Shown: positions 8,678 through 16,757, counted from the first letter of the stretch. The stretch: 17,422 bases of DNA from CAZSAT01 sp964604675 (GCA_964604675.1 CAZSAT010000143.1:1-17422); one strand, 5' to 3'. Translations and numbers: made by a program. The notes: generated by a model from the sequence alone, not told the origin.

Positions 8678-9195
8678 GGCTCGCCCAGCAGCACCGCGAT
8701 CTGCTTGATCGCCTCGCTCACGCCCTGGGCGATGAGCAGCCAGAAGCTCACGAGCATGGTCGCCTTGATGGGCCACCGGGGCAGCCCGCCCGGGTCCGGG
8801 CTGAGCTCGCGCACGCTGAAGCTGGCCGCCACCGACGGAAAGCACACCCAGAGCGCGAAGCAGCAGAACGGCAACAGGAACAGCAGCGTCCCCGCGAGGT
8901 CGAGCAGCGCCTTGCGCTTCTTCGACAGCCGGCCGTAGAAGACGTCCACGCGCACGTGACGGTCTTCGAGCAGGGTCGGCGCCGCCGCCAGGAGGAACAC
9001 CAGCGAGAAGAGGTACCACTGGGCTTCGAGCAGGGCGTTGCTGGTCAGGTTCTGGTGGGCGAAGCGGCCGAGGTAGCGAAGCACGGCGTTTCCAGCGCCG
9101 ATCAAGACCATGATCAGGGTGAGCCAGGCCACCTGGCGACCGAGGCCGGCCATCAGCCGATCGATGGTGCGGGAGACGGCCAGCAGCGCGGTCAT
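8674..9195 (-). CDS. dctQ: TRAP transporter small permease subunit (DctQ)
   Basis: This 173-residue integral membrane protein has four hydrophobic segments, near residues 20-40, 55-75, 93-115 and 140-160, as in DctQ. The family signature is seen in LEAQWYLFSLVFLLAAAPTL followed by EDRHVRVDVFYGRLSKKRKA, matching the EEQWhLFshhFhLGAAYTL..hVRVDhhY pattern of DctQ. It is the helper subunit that packs against DctM in the inner membrane. AGGA lies nine bases before the ATG at 9195. The gene starts 11 bases after the propeller lipoprotein stop and overlaps dctM by four bases, so the three genes are probably one transcript. The N-terminal amphipathic segment VSRTIDRLMAGLGRQ is typical. Confidence 0.93.
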
Positions 9196-9206
9196 GCGGG
9201 CCGGTC

Positions 9207-10595
9207 CTATCCTTCCGGGTCGCCCAACAGGGCGTAGAGCTGTTCGTGGGTGAGCGGCGTGGTGTGGCCGTTGTGCTGGTCGCCCTTCCAGGTCATCTCC
9301 CAGGCCACCTCACCGTCGTGGGTGGCCTCCGCCATGTGGCCCCCTGCCCCGTAGACATGGAGCGTGTTGCCGCTCGGCAGACGGTGCGCTTCACCCATGT
9401 ACTGGCCGTACACGCCGCGCCCTTCGCCGAAGCTCCAGATCTCGGTCAGCGTGCTGGTCTTCTCGTCCACGGTGTACTCACGGACCAGCGTCTCGTCGCC
9501 GTACTCCTCGTTCTTCGTCGACACCATCAGCGTGCGCTCGTCGGTCCACGTGGGGCCGTGCTGCCACCAGAACTGGCTCTCCTCCGGGTCGAAGGCGTAG
9601 GCGCCGGACATGTCGCCGAACCAGCGCACGACCTCGCCAGCATCTGGGTCGATCTCGGCCACCGTGTCGGTCGAGTACGCCGACATCAGGAAGTGACCCG
9701 TCTGCTCGTCCCAGAACAGGCCGTTGGTGCCGCACGAGCCGGAGGCCCCGGTGCGGTCGTGCAGCTGCTCGCAGTCCCAGAGGGTGCGTTCCTTCCCGTC
9801 GAAGGTGACGCTGTGCAGCTCTTCGTACTGATCGTCGGTCTTGGCCATCCAGGCCACGCCCTTGTCGGGCAGGGGCACGAAGCTGTGGTGCAGGCCACGG
9901 GTCTCGTAGGTGTGCTCGACCGTGCCGTCGAGGGTCATGCGCACGATGGTCGAGCCGTAGCCGTTGTCGAAGTCCACCCACAGGGTGTCGCGATCGACGA
10001 GCATCGCCTGCCCGTCGAGCGTGACGCTGACGTGGCGGCTGATCCAGGTCTCCGGGGTCTCCTGGGCCCAGATCACGCGGCCTGCGCGGTCCATGACGAA
10101 GACCCACCACAGCCCGTAGCGCGTGTGCCCCTCACGGTTCATGCTCGTGAGCAGGAAGGGCATGGTCTCGTCCTGCAGGCTCGGCTCGTCGGCCAGCAGG
10201 GTGCCGGTCGGGAGCCCCTCGGGCCGGGCGCCCGTCGCGATCTCGCCCGTGTAGAGGGGGGGGTCGACCCCCTCCTGCATCACCTCGAAGACCAGGGTGT
10301 CGTCGTAGGTCGCCCCGAGCACGATCTGTTCGACCTCCCCGGCCTCCACGCTCCGGGCCGGGGTCGACGCGGCCGCGCCGTCCGCACCGGTGTAGTCCAC
10401 CCAGACGGTGCCGGCTGCCGGCTGATCCCAGCGAACCCGCACGACGGTCTCGAGGCCCTCGACGAGCTCTGCGTAGACCGACGGGGAGGCATCTCCTGGC
10501 TCGGCTGTCTCGGTGTTCTCGGCGTTCTCGGTGTCCGGACCGTCGCCGGTCTCGGCAGGGTCAGGGCTCGAACAGGCCCACAGCAACAGCATCAT
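9207..10595 (-). CDS. Arylsulfotransferase (ASST)-family beta-propeller lipoprotein
   Basis: This 462-residue protein has a seven-residue signal before Cys8 (MMLLLWACSS) and an Asp/Thr/Glu linker. A short beta domain (about 38-125) is followed by a propeller from about 130 with the ASST pattern: VIWAQETPETWISRHVSVTLDG, HTYETRGLHHSFVPLP (His236-237), TDTVAEIDPDAGEVVRWFGD, WWQHGPTW (His346), then GEAHRLPSGNTLHVYGAGGH. Family enzymes move sulfate between phenols in the periplasm using a histidine. Here the QH histidine is kept, but the HANS-like position reads GTNG and the SSR arginine position reads SAY, so sulfotransfer is doubtful. Being first in the dctQM operon, it may process or sense the TRAP substrate (inference). 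No Shine-Dalgarno is clear; TAGGGT lies six bases before the ATG. Confidence 0.8.
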   Translation of the reverse strand: MMLLLWACSSPDPAETGDGPDTENAENTETAEPGDASPSVYAELVEGLETVVRVRWDQPAAGTVWVDYTGADGAAASTPARSVEAGEVEQIVLGATYDDTLVFEVMQEGVDPPLYTGEIATGARPEGLPTGTLLADEPSLQDETMPFLLTSMNREGHTRYGLWWVFVMDRAGRVIWAQETPETWISRHVSVTLDGQAMLVDRDTLWVDFDNGYGSTIVRMTLDGTVEHTYETRGLHHSFVPLPDKGVAWMAKTDDQYEELHSVTFDGKERTLWDCEQLHDRTGASGSCGTNGLFWDEQTGHFLMSAYSTDTVAEIDPDAGEVVRWFGDMSGAYAFDPEESQFWWQHGPTWTDERTLMVSTKNEEYGDETLVREYTVDEKTSTLTEIWSFGEGRGVYGQYMGEAHRLPSGNTLHVYGAGGHMAEATHDGEVAWEMTWKGDQHNGHTTPLTHEQLYALLGDPEG

Positions 10596-10601
10596 CGCGC
10601 C

Positions 10602-10607
10602 ACCCTA
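10602..10607 (-). promoter_or_regulatory. Possible -10 element (TAGGGT) of a leaderless ASST-like/dctQM mRNA
   Basis: TAGGGT on the minus strand matches TAnnnT and ends six bases before the ATG at 10595. This is the same geometry as upstream of the CotH-like gene. It would drive the three-gene TRAP operon. Confidence 0.4.
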
Positions 10608-10616
10608 CACCCTGGT

Positions 10617-10633
10617 GTCAGGTCCACGTCAGG
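10617..10633. repeat. GTCAGG direct repeat, 11-base period, between divergent lipoprotein genes
   Basis: GTCAGG occurs at 10617-10622 and again at 10628-10633, one helical turn apart. It lies in the 94-base gap between the divergent genes starting at 10595 and 10690, where a regulator could sit near both promoters. Two six-base copies can arise by chance. Confidence 0.2.
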
Positions 10634-10660
10634 CGGTGGCGGGGCGCCGGCCTCGACGGG

Positions 10661-10666
10661 TAGCGT
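10661..10666 (+). promoter_or_regulatory. Possible -10 element (TAGCGT) for the lipoprotein at 10690
   Basis: TAGCGT fits TAnnnT and would start a transcript near 10673, leaving a short leader that contains the GGAGGT ribosome site at 10679-10684. No clear -35 hexamer is present. Confidence 0.3.
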
Positions 10667-10689
10667 GCTCCGAGCTGTGGAGGTGCCCG

Positions 10690-11235
10690 GTGGTGTCGTT
10701 CTTTCTGCTGGCCTGCATGCCGCTGTTGGACGAGGCGCAGCCCGAGAAGCGCGGCGGCGACCAGGGCCCGTCGGAGACCGGGACCGAGCCGGCGACCGCC
10801 ACCGACACGGGCACCACGGATGGCGGGAGCGACACCGACACCGGTTCGGGCGAGCCGAACTACGACGGCCGCTACTCAGGCTCCCTGGAGTTGGAGCTGG
10901 TCTACAGCTGGTACGGCTACGAGTCCACCACCACCTGCCGCGGTGAGCTCGAGGTGGAGGTCGACGCAGGCGCGCTGCCCCCCGTCGAGGGTTGGGGCGA
11001 CTGCCGGCTCGGTCAGGACTGGGGGAGCGAGCAGCTGGAGCTGCACCTGACGGGCGAGCACGACGGACCTCACGCCGCTGGTGAGCTTCGCCTCAGCGCC
11101 TGGGGCGTGGACATCTGGTCGACCTGGGAGGGCAGCTTCGACGAGCAGGGTCGGCTCACGGCGACCTTCGGCGGTCACGAGGACTGGGGCGGCGACGCGG
11201 TCGCGCACGAGGGCAGCTTCAGCGTGGAGCGCTGA
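10690..11235 (+). CDS. Small lipoprotein with Asp/Thr-Gly linker and beta-rich domain
   Basis: This 181-residue protein starts at a GTG. GGAGGT lies five bases before the GTG at 10690 and eight before the next GTG at 10693, so either could be used. The N-terminus (VVSFFLLACMPLL) is a very short uncharged signal with a lipobox; Cys9 would be lipidated. A low-complexity linker (ATATDTGTTDGGSDTDTGSG) runs to about residue 56. The rest is a small domain of alternating hydrophobic strands (YSGSLELELVYSWYGYE, GELEVEVDAG, LELHLTGEHDG, GELRLSAWGVD, EGSFSVER) with two cysteines that may form a disulfide. No named family is recognised. It is divergent from the propeller lipoprotein and ends three bases short of the histidine kinase stop on the other strand. 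Confidence 0.75.
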   Translation: MVSFFLLACMPLLDEAQPEKRGGDQGPSETGTEPATATDTGTTDGGSDTDTGSGEPNYDGRYSGSLELELVYSWYGYESTTTCRGELEVEVDAGALPPVEGWGDCRLGQDWGSEQLELHLTGEHDGPHAAGELRLSAWGVDIWSTWEGSFDEQGRLTATFGGHEDWGGDAVAHEGSFSVER

Positions 11236-11238
11236 CAG

Positions 11239-13002
11239 CTACCGCGGCAGCATCAGCGTCACCCGGGTGCCGTCCGGCCGTGGCACCACCCGTACCTGAC
11301 CGCCATGATCCTCGAGGATCCGGCGCGTGATCGCCAGGCCCAGGCCGGTCCCACGACTCCGCGTGGAAAAGAACGGGTCGAAGGCGCGCTCGGCGACCTC
11401 CGGCTCCATGCCGCCGCCGTCGTCGGTGACCGAGATCTCCACGTGGTCGCCGTCGAGGAGACCGACCACGACCCGCGTGGCGCCGGACTGCGCCGCGTTC
11501 CGCACCACGTTCAACAGCGCCCGCCGGATCTGGTTGCCGTCGAGCACCACCTGCCCGACCTCCTCCACCTCGAGCCTGAGCTCGACCCCCGCCTGCCGCA
11601 GCTCCTCTTCGACGAGCCGCGCGACGCCCCGCACCAGGGCGGGGAGGTCCTCGAGCTCGGGACTCGCCTGTCGGAGGCGCGCCAGGTCCAGGTACTGCTC
11701 GGTCACCTCCTCGAGCCGGCCGATCTCCGAGGTGACGGTGCCGAGGATGGCCAGGGCCTCGCCGCGCCGCTCGGCGGGCAAGGCCTCCAGCTCCTCGTTG
11801 AGGAGCTCGGCATTCAGGCTCATCGCGTTGAGCGGGTTCCGGACCTCGTGGGTCACCTGTGCCAGCAGCTGCCCGACCAGCGCGAGCCGCTCGCTCCTCG
11901 CGAGCCGTTCGCGGGCTTCGAGGCGCTCGGTGACGTCCTCCCCCACGAGCAGGCTGCCCTCGCCGAAGGGTACCTGGCGCAGGTCGAAGCGACGGTCACC
12001 CACGGCGAGCGCCTCGCCGTCCTGTTGCAGCTCGCCGGGCAGCTCGCCACCATCGACCACCCCCCACATCTCCCTCGCGGCCGGGTTGGCGAGCTCCACC
12101 CGGGTGCCGGAGACCACCACCAGCCCGAGGCGGATCGCGTCGAGCACGCTGGAGAGCCGGGAGCGCGCGCCCTCCAGCTCCGCCGCGCGCTGTTCGATCG
12201 ACGCCGCCATCGCATTCACCTCGGCCGCCAGGATGCCGAGCTCGTCGGTGCCGCCCACATCGACGCGGGCGGCGTAGTCACCGGCCGCGATCCGCTGGAC
12301 CTCGTTGGTGAGGCGGGGAATGGGGCGGAGGGAGATGGCGGCCAACGCAAGCATCACGCCGCCCACCAACAGCGCGCCGAGGCCCAGGCCGCCCGCGACC
12401 AACACGGCTCGTTCCTGTGCGGCGGCCGTGCGCTCGTTGACCCGTCGCACCGAGTCCTCCACACGCTTGCCGAGCTGGCCGATCTCCAGGTCCAGGGTGC
12501 GGCGTCGCTCGACCAGGGTCGGGTGGAGCGCCTCGGCACCCGCCCGGTCGCCGCCCACGCCGAGGCTGAGGTAGCTCGCCGTGAGCGCCTGGTAGTCGGC
12601 GTGGGCCTCGGCGATCGTGTCGAGCTGCCCGGCCAGGGCCGTCAGGACCGCGATGTCCTCGGGGTGGGTCGCCTCGGGAAGCACGCCGTTGACCGTGCCC
12701 TCGGCGGCGCCCACGACCTCCTCCAACAGCCGACCGTGGCGCATCGTGCTCGCCTGCATGCGCTCCCACGGGGGATCGGGCACCTCCAGGGCCCGCTCCA
12801 GGTCCAGGTCGATTCGCTCCTGGGCGGACTCGAGGCGTGTGGCCATGCGGCTCAACGGCAGGTAGCCCGCGTTCGACACCGTGAGGTCCTCGCCCACGGC
12901 CTCCAGTTGGGCCAGGGCGTAGACCATCGCACCGCTCAGGCCGAGGAAGCTGAGCAGGAAGGCCGCCAGGATGCGGACCGTGAGGGAGCTTCGGGGACTC
13001 AT
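11239..13002 (-). CDS. Membrane sensor histidine kinase (HAMP, PAS-like, HisKA, HATPase)
   Basis: In this 587-residue inner-membrane sensor, TM1 (about 8-30) and TM2 (about 198-224) flank a helical periplasmic region of 165 residues resembling a four-helix-bundle sensor. A HAMP domain follows (RPIPRLTNEVQRIAAGDYA, 226-275). A PAS-like segment is next (LSSVLDAIRLGLVVVSGTRV, then ANPAAREMWG). The kinase core has the H-box VTHEVRNPLNAM with His385, N-box LNVVRNAAQSG at 497, G1 DDGGGM at 527, F-box FDPFFSTR at 541 and G2 GTGLGLAI at 551. All catalytic motifs are present, so it should be active. No response regulator is in the window; the neighbours are a lipoprotein and M16 peptidases. The partner and stimulus are unknown. 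Confidence 0.93.
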   Translation of the reverse strand: MSPRSSLTVRILAAFLLSFLGLSGAMVYALAQLEAVGEDLTVSNAGYLPLSRMATRLESAQERIDLDLERALEVPDPPWERMQASTMRHGRLLEEVVGAAEGTVNGVLPEATHPEDIAVLTALAGQLDTIAEAHADYQALTASYLSLGVGGDRAGAEALHPTLVERRRTLDLEIGQLGKRVEDSVRRVNERTAAAQERAVLVAGGLGLGALLVGGVMLALAAISLRPIPRLTNEVQRIAAGDYAARVDVGGTDELGILAAEVNAMAASIEQRAAELEGARSRLSSVLDAIRLGLVVVSGTRVELANPAAREMWGVVDGGELPGELQQDGEALAVGDRRFDLRQVPFGEGSLLVGEDVTERLEARERLARSERLALVGQLLAQVTHEVRNPLNAMSLNAELLNEELEALPAERRGEALAILGTVTSEIGRLEEVTEQYLDLARLRQASPELEDLPALVRGVARLVEEELRQAGVELRLEVEEVGQVVLDGNQIRRALLNVVRNAAQSGATRVVVGLLDGDHVEISVTDDGGGMEPEVAERAFDPFFSTRSRGTGLGLAITRRILEDHGGQVRVVPRPDGTRVTLMLPR

Positions 13003-13010
13003 GCTCCAGG

Positions 13011-13020
13011 GTGATACCAG
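13011..13020. promoter_or_regulatory. Overlapping divergent -10-like elements in a 24-base gap
   Basis: Only 24 bases separate the start codons of the histidine kinase (13002, minus) and the M16 peptidase (13027, plus). The minus strand has TATCAC ending eight bases before its ATG. The plus strand has TACCAG at 13015-13020, six bases before its ATG. The two elements share bases, so the promoters would exclude each other if both are real. No good Shine-Dalgarno is present for either gene. Confidence 0.3.
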
Positions 13021-13026
13021 GGCTGG

Positions 13027-14277
13027 ATGCAGCTCGCCCTCTCAGAGCACCTCCTCGCCAACGGCCTCCGGGTCGTGCTGGCGCCCTCTCGGCGGGTGCC
13101 GCTGGTCGCCAGCGCGCTGTGCTACGACGTCGGCAGCCGCAACGAACGCCCGGGCACCAGCGGCTTCGCCCACCTCTTCGAGCACATGATGTTCGAGGGA
13201 TCCGAGCACGTCGCGAAGGGGGAGCACTTCAAGTGGATCCACGGCTTCGGAGGGCAGGCCAACGCCACGACCACCACGGATCGCACCCTCTACTTCGCGT
13301 CGGTGCCCAGCTCACAGCTGCCTCTGTTGCTCTGGCTCGAGGCCGATCGCATGCGCAGCCTGGACGTGTCGTCGGAGAACCTCGAGAACCAACGCGCCAC
13401 GGTGCTCGAGGAGCGGCGCCAGCGCTACGAGAACGCCGCGTACGGGCAGGCCTCCCTCCGCGCCGGAGAGCTCTCGTATGGCTGCTGGGCCTACCAGCAC
13501 CCGGTCATCGGCTCGGTGGAGGACATCGAGCGCGCCACCCTCGACATGGTCCGCGGCTTCCATGCCACCTGGTACCGACCGGGCAATGCGGTGCTGGCCA
13601 TCGCAGGAGACTTCGAGCCCGACCAGGCGCTCGCGCTGCTCGAGGGCTGGTTTGCGCCCATCGCGGATCGGCCGGTGGGCACCGCGCCCGACCTCGCGGA
13701 CCCGCCCCGCACCGGCCCGGTCGTCGAGACCCTGCACGACGGGCTCGCGCAGTTGCCGCTGGTGCTGGTGAACCACCAGGCCCCGGCCTTCGGCACCGAG
13801 GCGTTCTGGGCCCACGAGGTGCTCGAGAGCGTGCTCTTCGGCGGGCCGAGCTCGCGCATCTACCGGCGCATGGTGCACGACCAGCGCATCGCCGTGCAGG
13901 TGGGTGGTGGCTACGACGCTCGCCGTGGGCCCAGCCTGTTCGCCTTCCAGGGGGTGGTCGGGCAGGACGCCGACCCAGACGTGTTGGTGCGGGCCTGGTT
14001 CGAGGAGCTGGAACGGCTGGCCACCGAGCGCCTGCCGGACCAGGAGCGCGAACGGGTGAAGAACCAGCTGCGGGCGGGCCGGGTGTACGCACAGGAGGGA
14101 GTGCTCCGGCGTGCGCGAAGCCTGGCCGAGACCACCCTCGCCACCGGTGACCCGCACTGGGAGGAGCACTACCTGGAGCGCATTGCGGCGGTGAGCGACC
14201 AGGCGGTGATGGACGCGGCCGCAGCCATGGCGCCCGACAGCCGCGTCGAGCTGCGCGTGCTCCCGGAGAGCCCATGA
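13027..14277 (+). CDS. M16 family zinc metallopeptidase, catalytic subunit
   Basis: This 416-residue M16 (pitrilysin/processing-peptidase type) protein carries the inverted zinc motif HLFEH at residues 49-53, embedded in GTSGFAHLFEHMMFEGS. The third ligand lies in TVLEERRQRYE (Glu128 or Glu129). Other family features are GGQANATTTTDRTLYF, ATWYRPGNAVLAIAGDF and, in the second domain, FGGPSSRIYRRMV. It should degrade or process peptides within a clam-shaped chamber. No signal peptide is seen, so the location is uncertain, although a Gram-negative periplasmic role is common for such pairs. The stop overlaps the next ATG (ATGA), giving a coupled catalytic/non-catalytic pair. The start lacks a Shine-Dalgarno but has TACCAG six bases upstream. 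Confidence 0.93.
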   Translation: MQLALSEHLLANGLRVVLAPSRRVPLVASALCYDVGSRNERPGTSGFAHLFEHMMFEGSEHVAKGEHFKWIHGFGGQANATTTTDRTLYFASVPSSQLPLLLWLEADRMRSLDVSSENLENQRATVLEERRQRYENAAYGQASLRAGELSYGCWAYQHPVIGSVEDIERATLDMVRGFHATWYRPGNAVLAIAGDFEPDQALALLEGWFAPIADRPVGTAPDLADPPRTGPVVETLHDGLAQLPLVLVNHQAPAFGTEAFWAHEVLESVLFGGPSSRIYRRMVHDQRIAVQVGGGYDARRGPSLFAFQGVVGQDADPDVLVRAWFEELERLATERLPDQERERVKNQLRAGRVYAQEGVLRRARSLAETTLATGDPHWEEHYLERIAAVSDQAVMDAAAAMAPDSRVELRVLPESP

Positions 14278-15617
14278 GCTTTCCGTCCGTCGCCCCGGTT
14301 CAGCCGCTGGTCAACAACTGGTCCTTTCCACAGCCCGAGGCCTTCACCTGGCGCGGCCTGCCCGTGGTGCTCTTGTCCGACCGGGAGCTGCCGGTGGTGC
14401 ACCTCAGGCTGCTGAGCCTGGGTGGTCGGTCGTTCCAGTCGGGGCCGGGTGTGGCCGGCCTCGCGGCGAACCTCGCACGCCATGGGACCCGGAGCTACGA
14501 CTCCGCAGGCCTGGCCTGGCGCCAGGATCTGCTGGGCGCACGGATCTCGAGCGGCGCCTCCACCGACTCCCTGCGCACGAGCGTGCACGCGCTCTCGGAG
14601 CACCTGCCTGCTGCGGTCGAGCTGCTGGCAGAGGTGGGGCTCCATCCCACCTTCCCCGACGAGCAGGTGCAGCGCGAGACCGAGGCGGCCGCCGAACGGC
14701 GACGTCACGCTCTCCGACAGCCCGACACGGTGGCGCGGGCCTGGGTGGCGAAGGGCCTGTACGGCGGGCACCCCTACGGACAGCGTCCCGCGGTGCCCGA
14801 CGACCTGCTGGCCATTCGCCGGCCGGCGCTTCACGCCTGGTTCCAGGGTGCGCGGGCGGTGGATCGGTCGCTGCTCGTGGCGGTTGGCGATGTCACCGCC
14901 GAGCAGCTCGTCGTGCAGCTCGAGGACCACTTCGGTGGGTGGACACGAAGCGCGGGTCCCCTGCCTGCGGTGTCGGCGCCACGGGCACCCGAGCGGACCA
15001 TCGTGCTCGTGGACCGGCCAGGATCGGAGCAGGCGAGCGTGCTGCTCGGCCTGCCAGGTCTGCTTCGAACCGACGCGCGCTACCCTGCTGCGCGCGTGCT
15101 CGCGCAGGCTGTGGGCGGGGGCGCCAGCTCGCGCCTCTTTCGCGAGCTCCGCGATCGGCGGGGGCTGACCTATGGCTGCTACGCCGGCCTCGACACCGGG
15201 CGGCTCGCTGGCGATCTGAGCGCGAGCTTCAGCTGCGCCACCGAGAAGGCGGGTGAAGCCCTCGACGTGTTGCTCGACGAGCTGCGTCGCACAGCGGATC
15301 GTCCGCTGCCGTCCGACGAGCTGGAGCACGCCCGTCGGTACCTCGTGGGCGCGTTCCCCAGGGCCGGGGCGTCGTTGTCGGGTCTGGCGGACCTGCTGTC
15401 TCTGCGCTGGCTGCACGGGCTCGAGGACGACTGCTGGACAGCGTGGCCCTCCAGGCTCGAGGCGGTGGATGCCGAGGCCTGCGTGGACGCGGCTCGGGGC
15501 CTGCTGCGTCTCGACCGCGCGGTGCTCGTCGTGGTGGGTCGGGCGAACGAGCTGCGCACCGCGTGCTCTGCCCACGGCCCGGTGATCGAACGCCCCCTGG
15601 AAGAGCTCCCGGCCTGA
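14274..15617 (+). CDS. M16 family homologue lacking the zinc site (non-catalytic partner)
   Basis: This 447-residue M16-fold protein is translationally coupled to the active paralogue through ATGA. At the position of HxxEH it reads GLAAN (residues 62-66, inside PGVAGLAANLARHGT), so zinc ligands and the catalytic glutamate are lost. The second domain keeps the substrate-positioning motif SSRLFRELRDRRGLTYGCYA. In mitochondrial processing peptidase and bacterial two-gene M16 systems, an inactive subunit pairs with an active one to form the chamber, and that is the inferred role here. The N-terminal part (VQPLVNNWSFPQPEAFTW) has no signal peptide. Ninety-nine bases separate it from the parvulin gene, which may belong to the same or a second transcript. 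Confidence 0.92.
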   Translation: MSFPSVAPVQPLVNNWSFPQPEAFTWRGLPVVLLSDRELPVVHLRLLSLGGRSFQSGPGVAGLAANLARHGTRSYDSAGLAWRQDLLGARISSGASTDSLRTSVHALSEHLPAAVELLAEVGLHPTFPDEQVQRETEAAAERRRHALRQPDTVARAWVAKGLYGGHPYGQRPAVPDDLLAIRRPALHAWFQGARAVDRSLLVAVGDVTAEQLVVQLEDHFGGWTRSAGPLPAVSAPRAPERTIVLVDRPGSEQASVLLGLPGLLRTDARYPAARVLAQAVGGGASSRLFRELRDRRGLTYGCYAGLDTGRLAGDLSASFSCATEKAGEALDVLLDELRRTADRPLPSDELEHARRYLVGAFPRAGASLSGLADLLSLRWLHGLEDDCWTAWPSRLEAVDAEACVDAARGLLRLDRAVLVVVGRANELRTACSAHGPVIERPLEELPA

Positions 15618-15646
15618 GCGCGGCGATCTCGCCGGTGTCGACGTCC

Positions 15647-15664
15647 GTCACGGCTCTGTGACGC
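15647..15664. promoter_or_regulatory. Short inverted repeat upstream of the parvulin/surA pair
   Basis: CGTCAC and GTGACG form a perfect six-base inverted repeat around a six-base loop (GGCTCT), 53 bases before the ATG at 15717. There is no T-run after it, so it is not a normal intrinsic terminator. It could be an operator half-site pair or a small mRNA hairpin. The 99-base gap it sits in (15618-15716) also has GGAGAAGG at 15702-15709 as ribosome site for the parvulin gene. Confidence 0.3.
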
Positions 15665-15716
15665 CCGCCGGGAGCGGGATAGGGACCGACTTCCACGTGT
15701 CTGGAGAAGGACTTCC

Positions 15717-16757
15717 ATGCGTCTCGTCAGCCTCGCGCTCCTCGCCTTGACCGCCTGTGAGGGCGGCGACACCGAGCCCGCGTCCACGACCTCGGGGGCT
15801 TCCGCCGCGAACGATGCCGCCTCCGCCGAGGAGGTCGGCGAAGTCGTCGCCACGGTCGGTAGCCTCAGCGTCTCGCAGCAGGACTTCGAGCAGGCGGCCG
15901 CCCGGGTCAGCCCGGCCGACGGCAAGGCCTTGTCCGCGGAAGAGAAGCAGGAGGTGATCGACAAGCTCGTCGAGGAGAAGGTGCTCTACCTCCAGGCCCT
16001 GTCCCAGGGGCTCGACAAGGACCCGAAGGTGCAGAAGGTGATGGTCAACACGCTGCTTCGGGAAGAGGTCTACGCCAAGGTGCGGAACTCGGACTTCACG
16101 GACGAGGAGCTGCAGGCCTACTACGCGCAGCACATGGACGAGTTCGTGGTCCCGGAGAAGGTGCAGATCAAGCGCATCCTCATCCGCGTGAGCGACGACC
16201 GTCCCGAGGCGGCTGCCTCGGCCGAGGCGGATCGTCTGCGCAACGAGATCAGCGCCGACACGAAGCAGTTCAAGGAGCTCGCCACCACCTACTCCGAGGG
16301 CCCCTACAAGCGTCGCGGCGGCGACCTGGGCTTCGTGAGCTCCGAGGGCAAGCCGGGTGTGGACGAAGCCATCGTGGAGAAGGCCTTCGGCATGGAGGTC
16401 GGTGCGGTCTCCGATGTGTTCCGCACGGATGAGGGCTACAACGTCCTCTACATCGCCAACAAGCGCGACAAGGTCGAGCGCACCTTCCAGCAGATGAAGG
16501 GCTCGGTGCTCCGCAAGCTGAAGAACGACCGCCTCCAGGAGATGTACGAGAGCTACGTCGACGGTCTGTCGGGCACCGCGGCCGTCGAGATCGACCAGGC
16601 GAAGCTCGACGCCATCTCGATCGAGTCGTCTGCGCGCCCGAGCCTCCGTCCCGGTCTGCCCGGCATGCCGTCGATGCCCGGCGCGGACAAGAGCGAGGAG
16701 GGAGAGCCGTCGCTGCGGCTGAAGACCCCCAGCGAGATCGTGGGCGGCGGCGAGTGA
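15717..16757 (+). CDS. Parvulin-type peptidyl-prolyl isomerase lipoprotein (PpiC/SurA-like)
   Basis: This 346-residue chaperone/isomerase has a normal lipoprotein signal (MRLVSLALLALTACEGG, Cys14) and a Ser/Thr/Ala linker. A helical N-terminal chaperone-like domain spans about 42-140 (VVATVGSLSVSQQDFEQAA, then LVEEKVLYLQALSQGLD). One parvulin domain spans about 145-250 (EKVQIKRILIRVSDD, FKELATTYSEGPYKRRGGDLG, AFGMEVGAVSDVFRTDEGYN, VLYIANKRD). The C-terminus is Pro/Gly-rich (PGLPGMPSMPG). It would assist folding of outer-membrane or secreted proteins while membrane-tethered. GGAGAAGG lies seven bases before the ATG. The stop overlaps the SurA-like start (GTGA). Compared with the PrsA and PpiD families, it has a single isomerase domain and a lipid anchor instead of a transmembrane helix. 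Confidence 0.92.
   Translation: MRLVSLALLALTACEGGDTEPASTTSGASAANDAASAEEVGEVVATVGSLSVSQQDFEQAAARVSPADGKALSAEEKQEVIDKLVEEKVLYLQALSQGLDKDPKVQKVMVNTLLREEVYAKVRNSDFTDEELQAYYAQHMDEFVVPEKVQIKRILIRVSDDRPEAAASAEADRLRNEISADTKQFKELATTYSEGPYKRRGGDLGFVSSEGKPGVDEAIVEKAFGMEVGAVSDVFRTDEGYNVLYIANKRDKVERTFQQMKGSVLRKLKNDRLQEMYESYVDGLSGTAAVEIDQAKLDAISIESSARPSLRPGLPGMPSMPGADKSEEGEPSLRLKTPSEIVGGGE

Noticed and set aside
9246..10946. 566-codon plus-strand open frame opposite the ASST-like lipoprotein
   Set aside because: Shadow frame typical of high-GC DNA, without motifs. The minus strand encodes a recognisable propeller protein.
11305..13014. 569-codon plus-strand open frame opposite the histidine kinase
   Set aside because: Antisense to a kinase with every catalytic box present; its His/Gln/Ala-rich text matches no family.
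14169..15575. 468-codon minus-strand open frame opposite the second M16 gene
   Set aside because: Antisense shadow; the plus strand has clear M16 second-domain motifs and a coupled start.
15647..15664. Intrinsic terminator after the M16 pair
   Set aside because: The six-base stem has no following T-run, so it is listed only as a possible regulatory inverted repeat.
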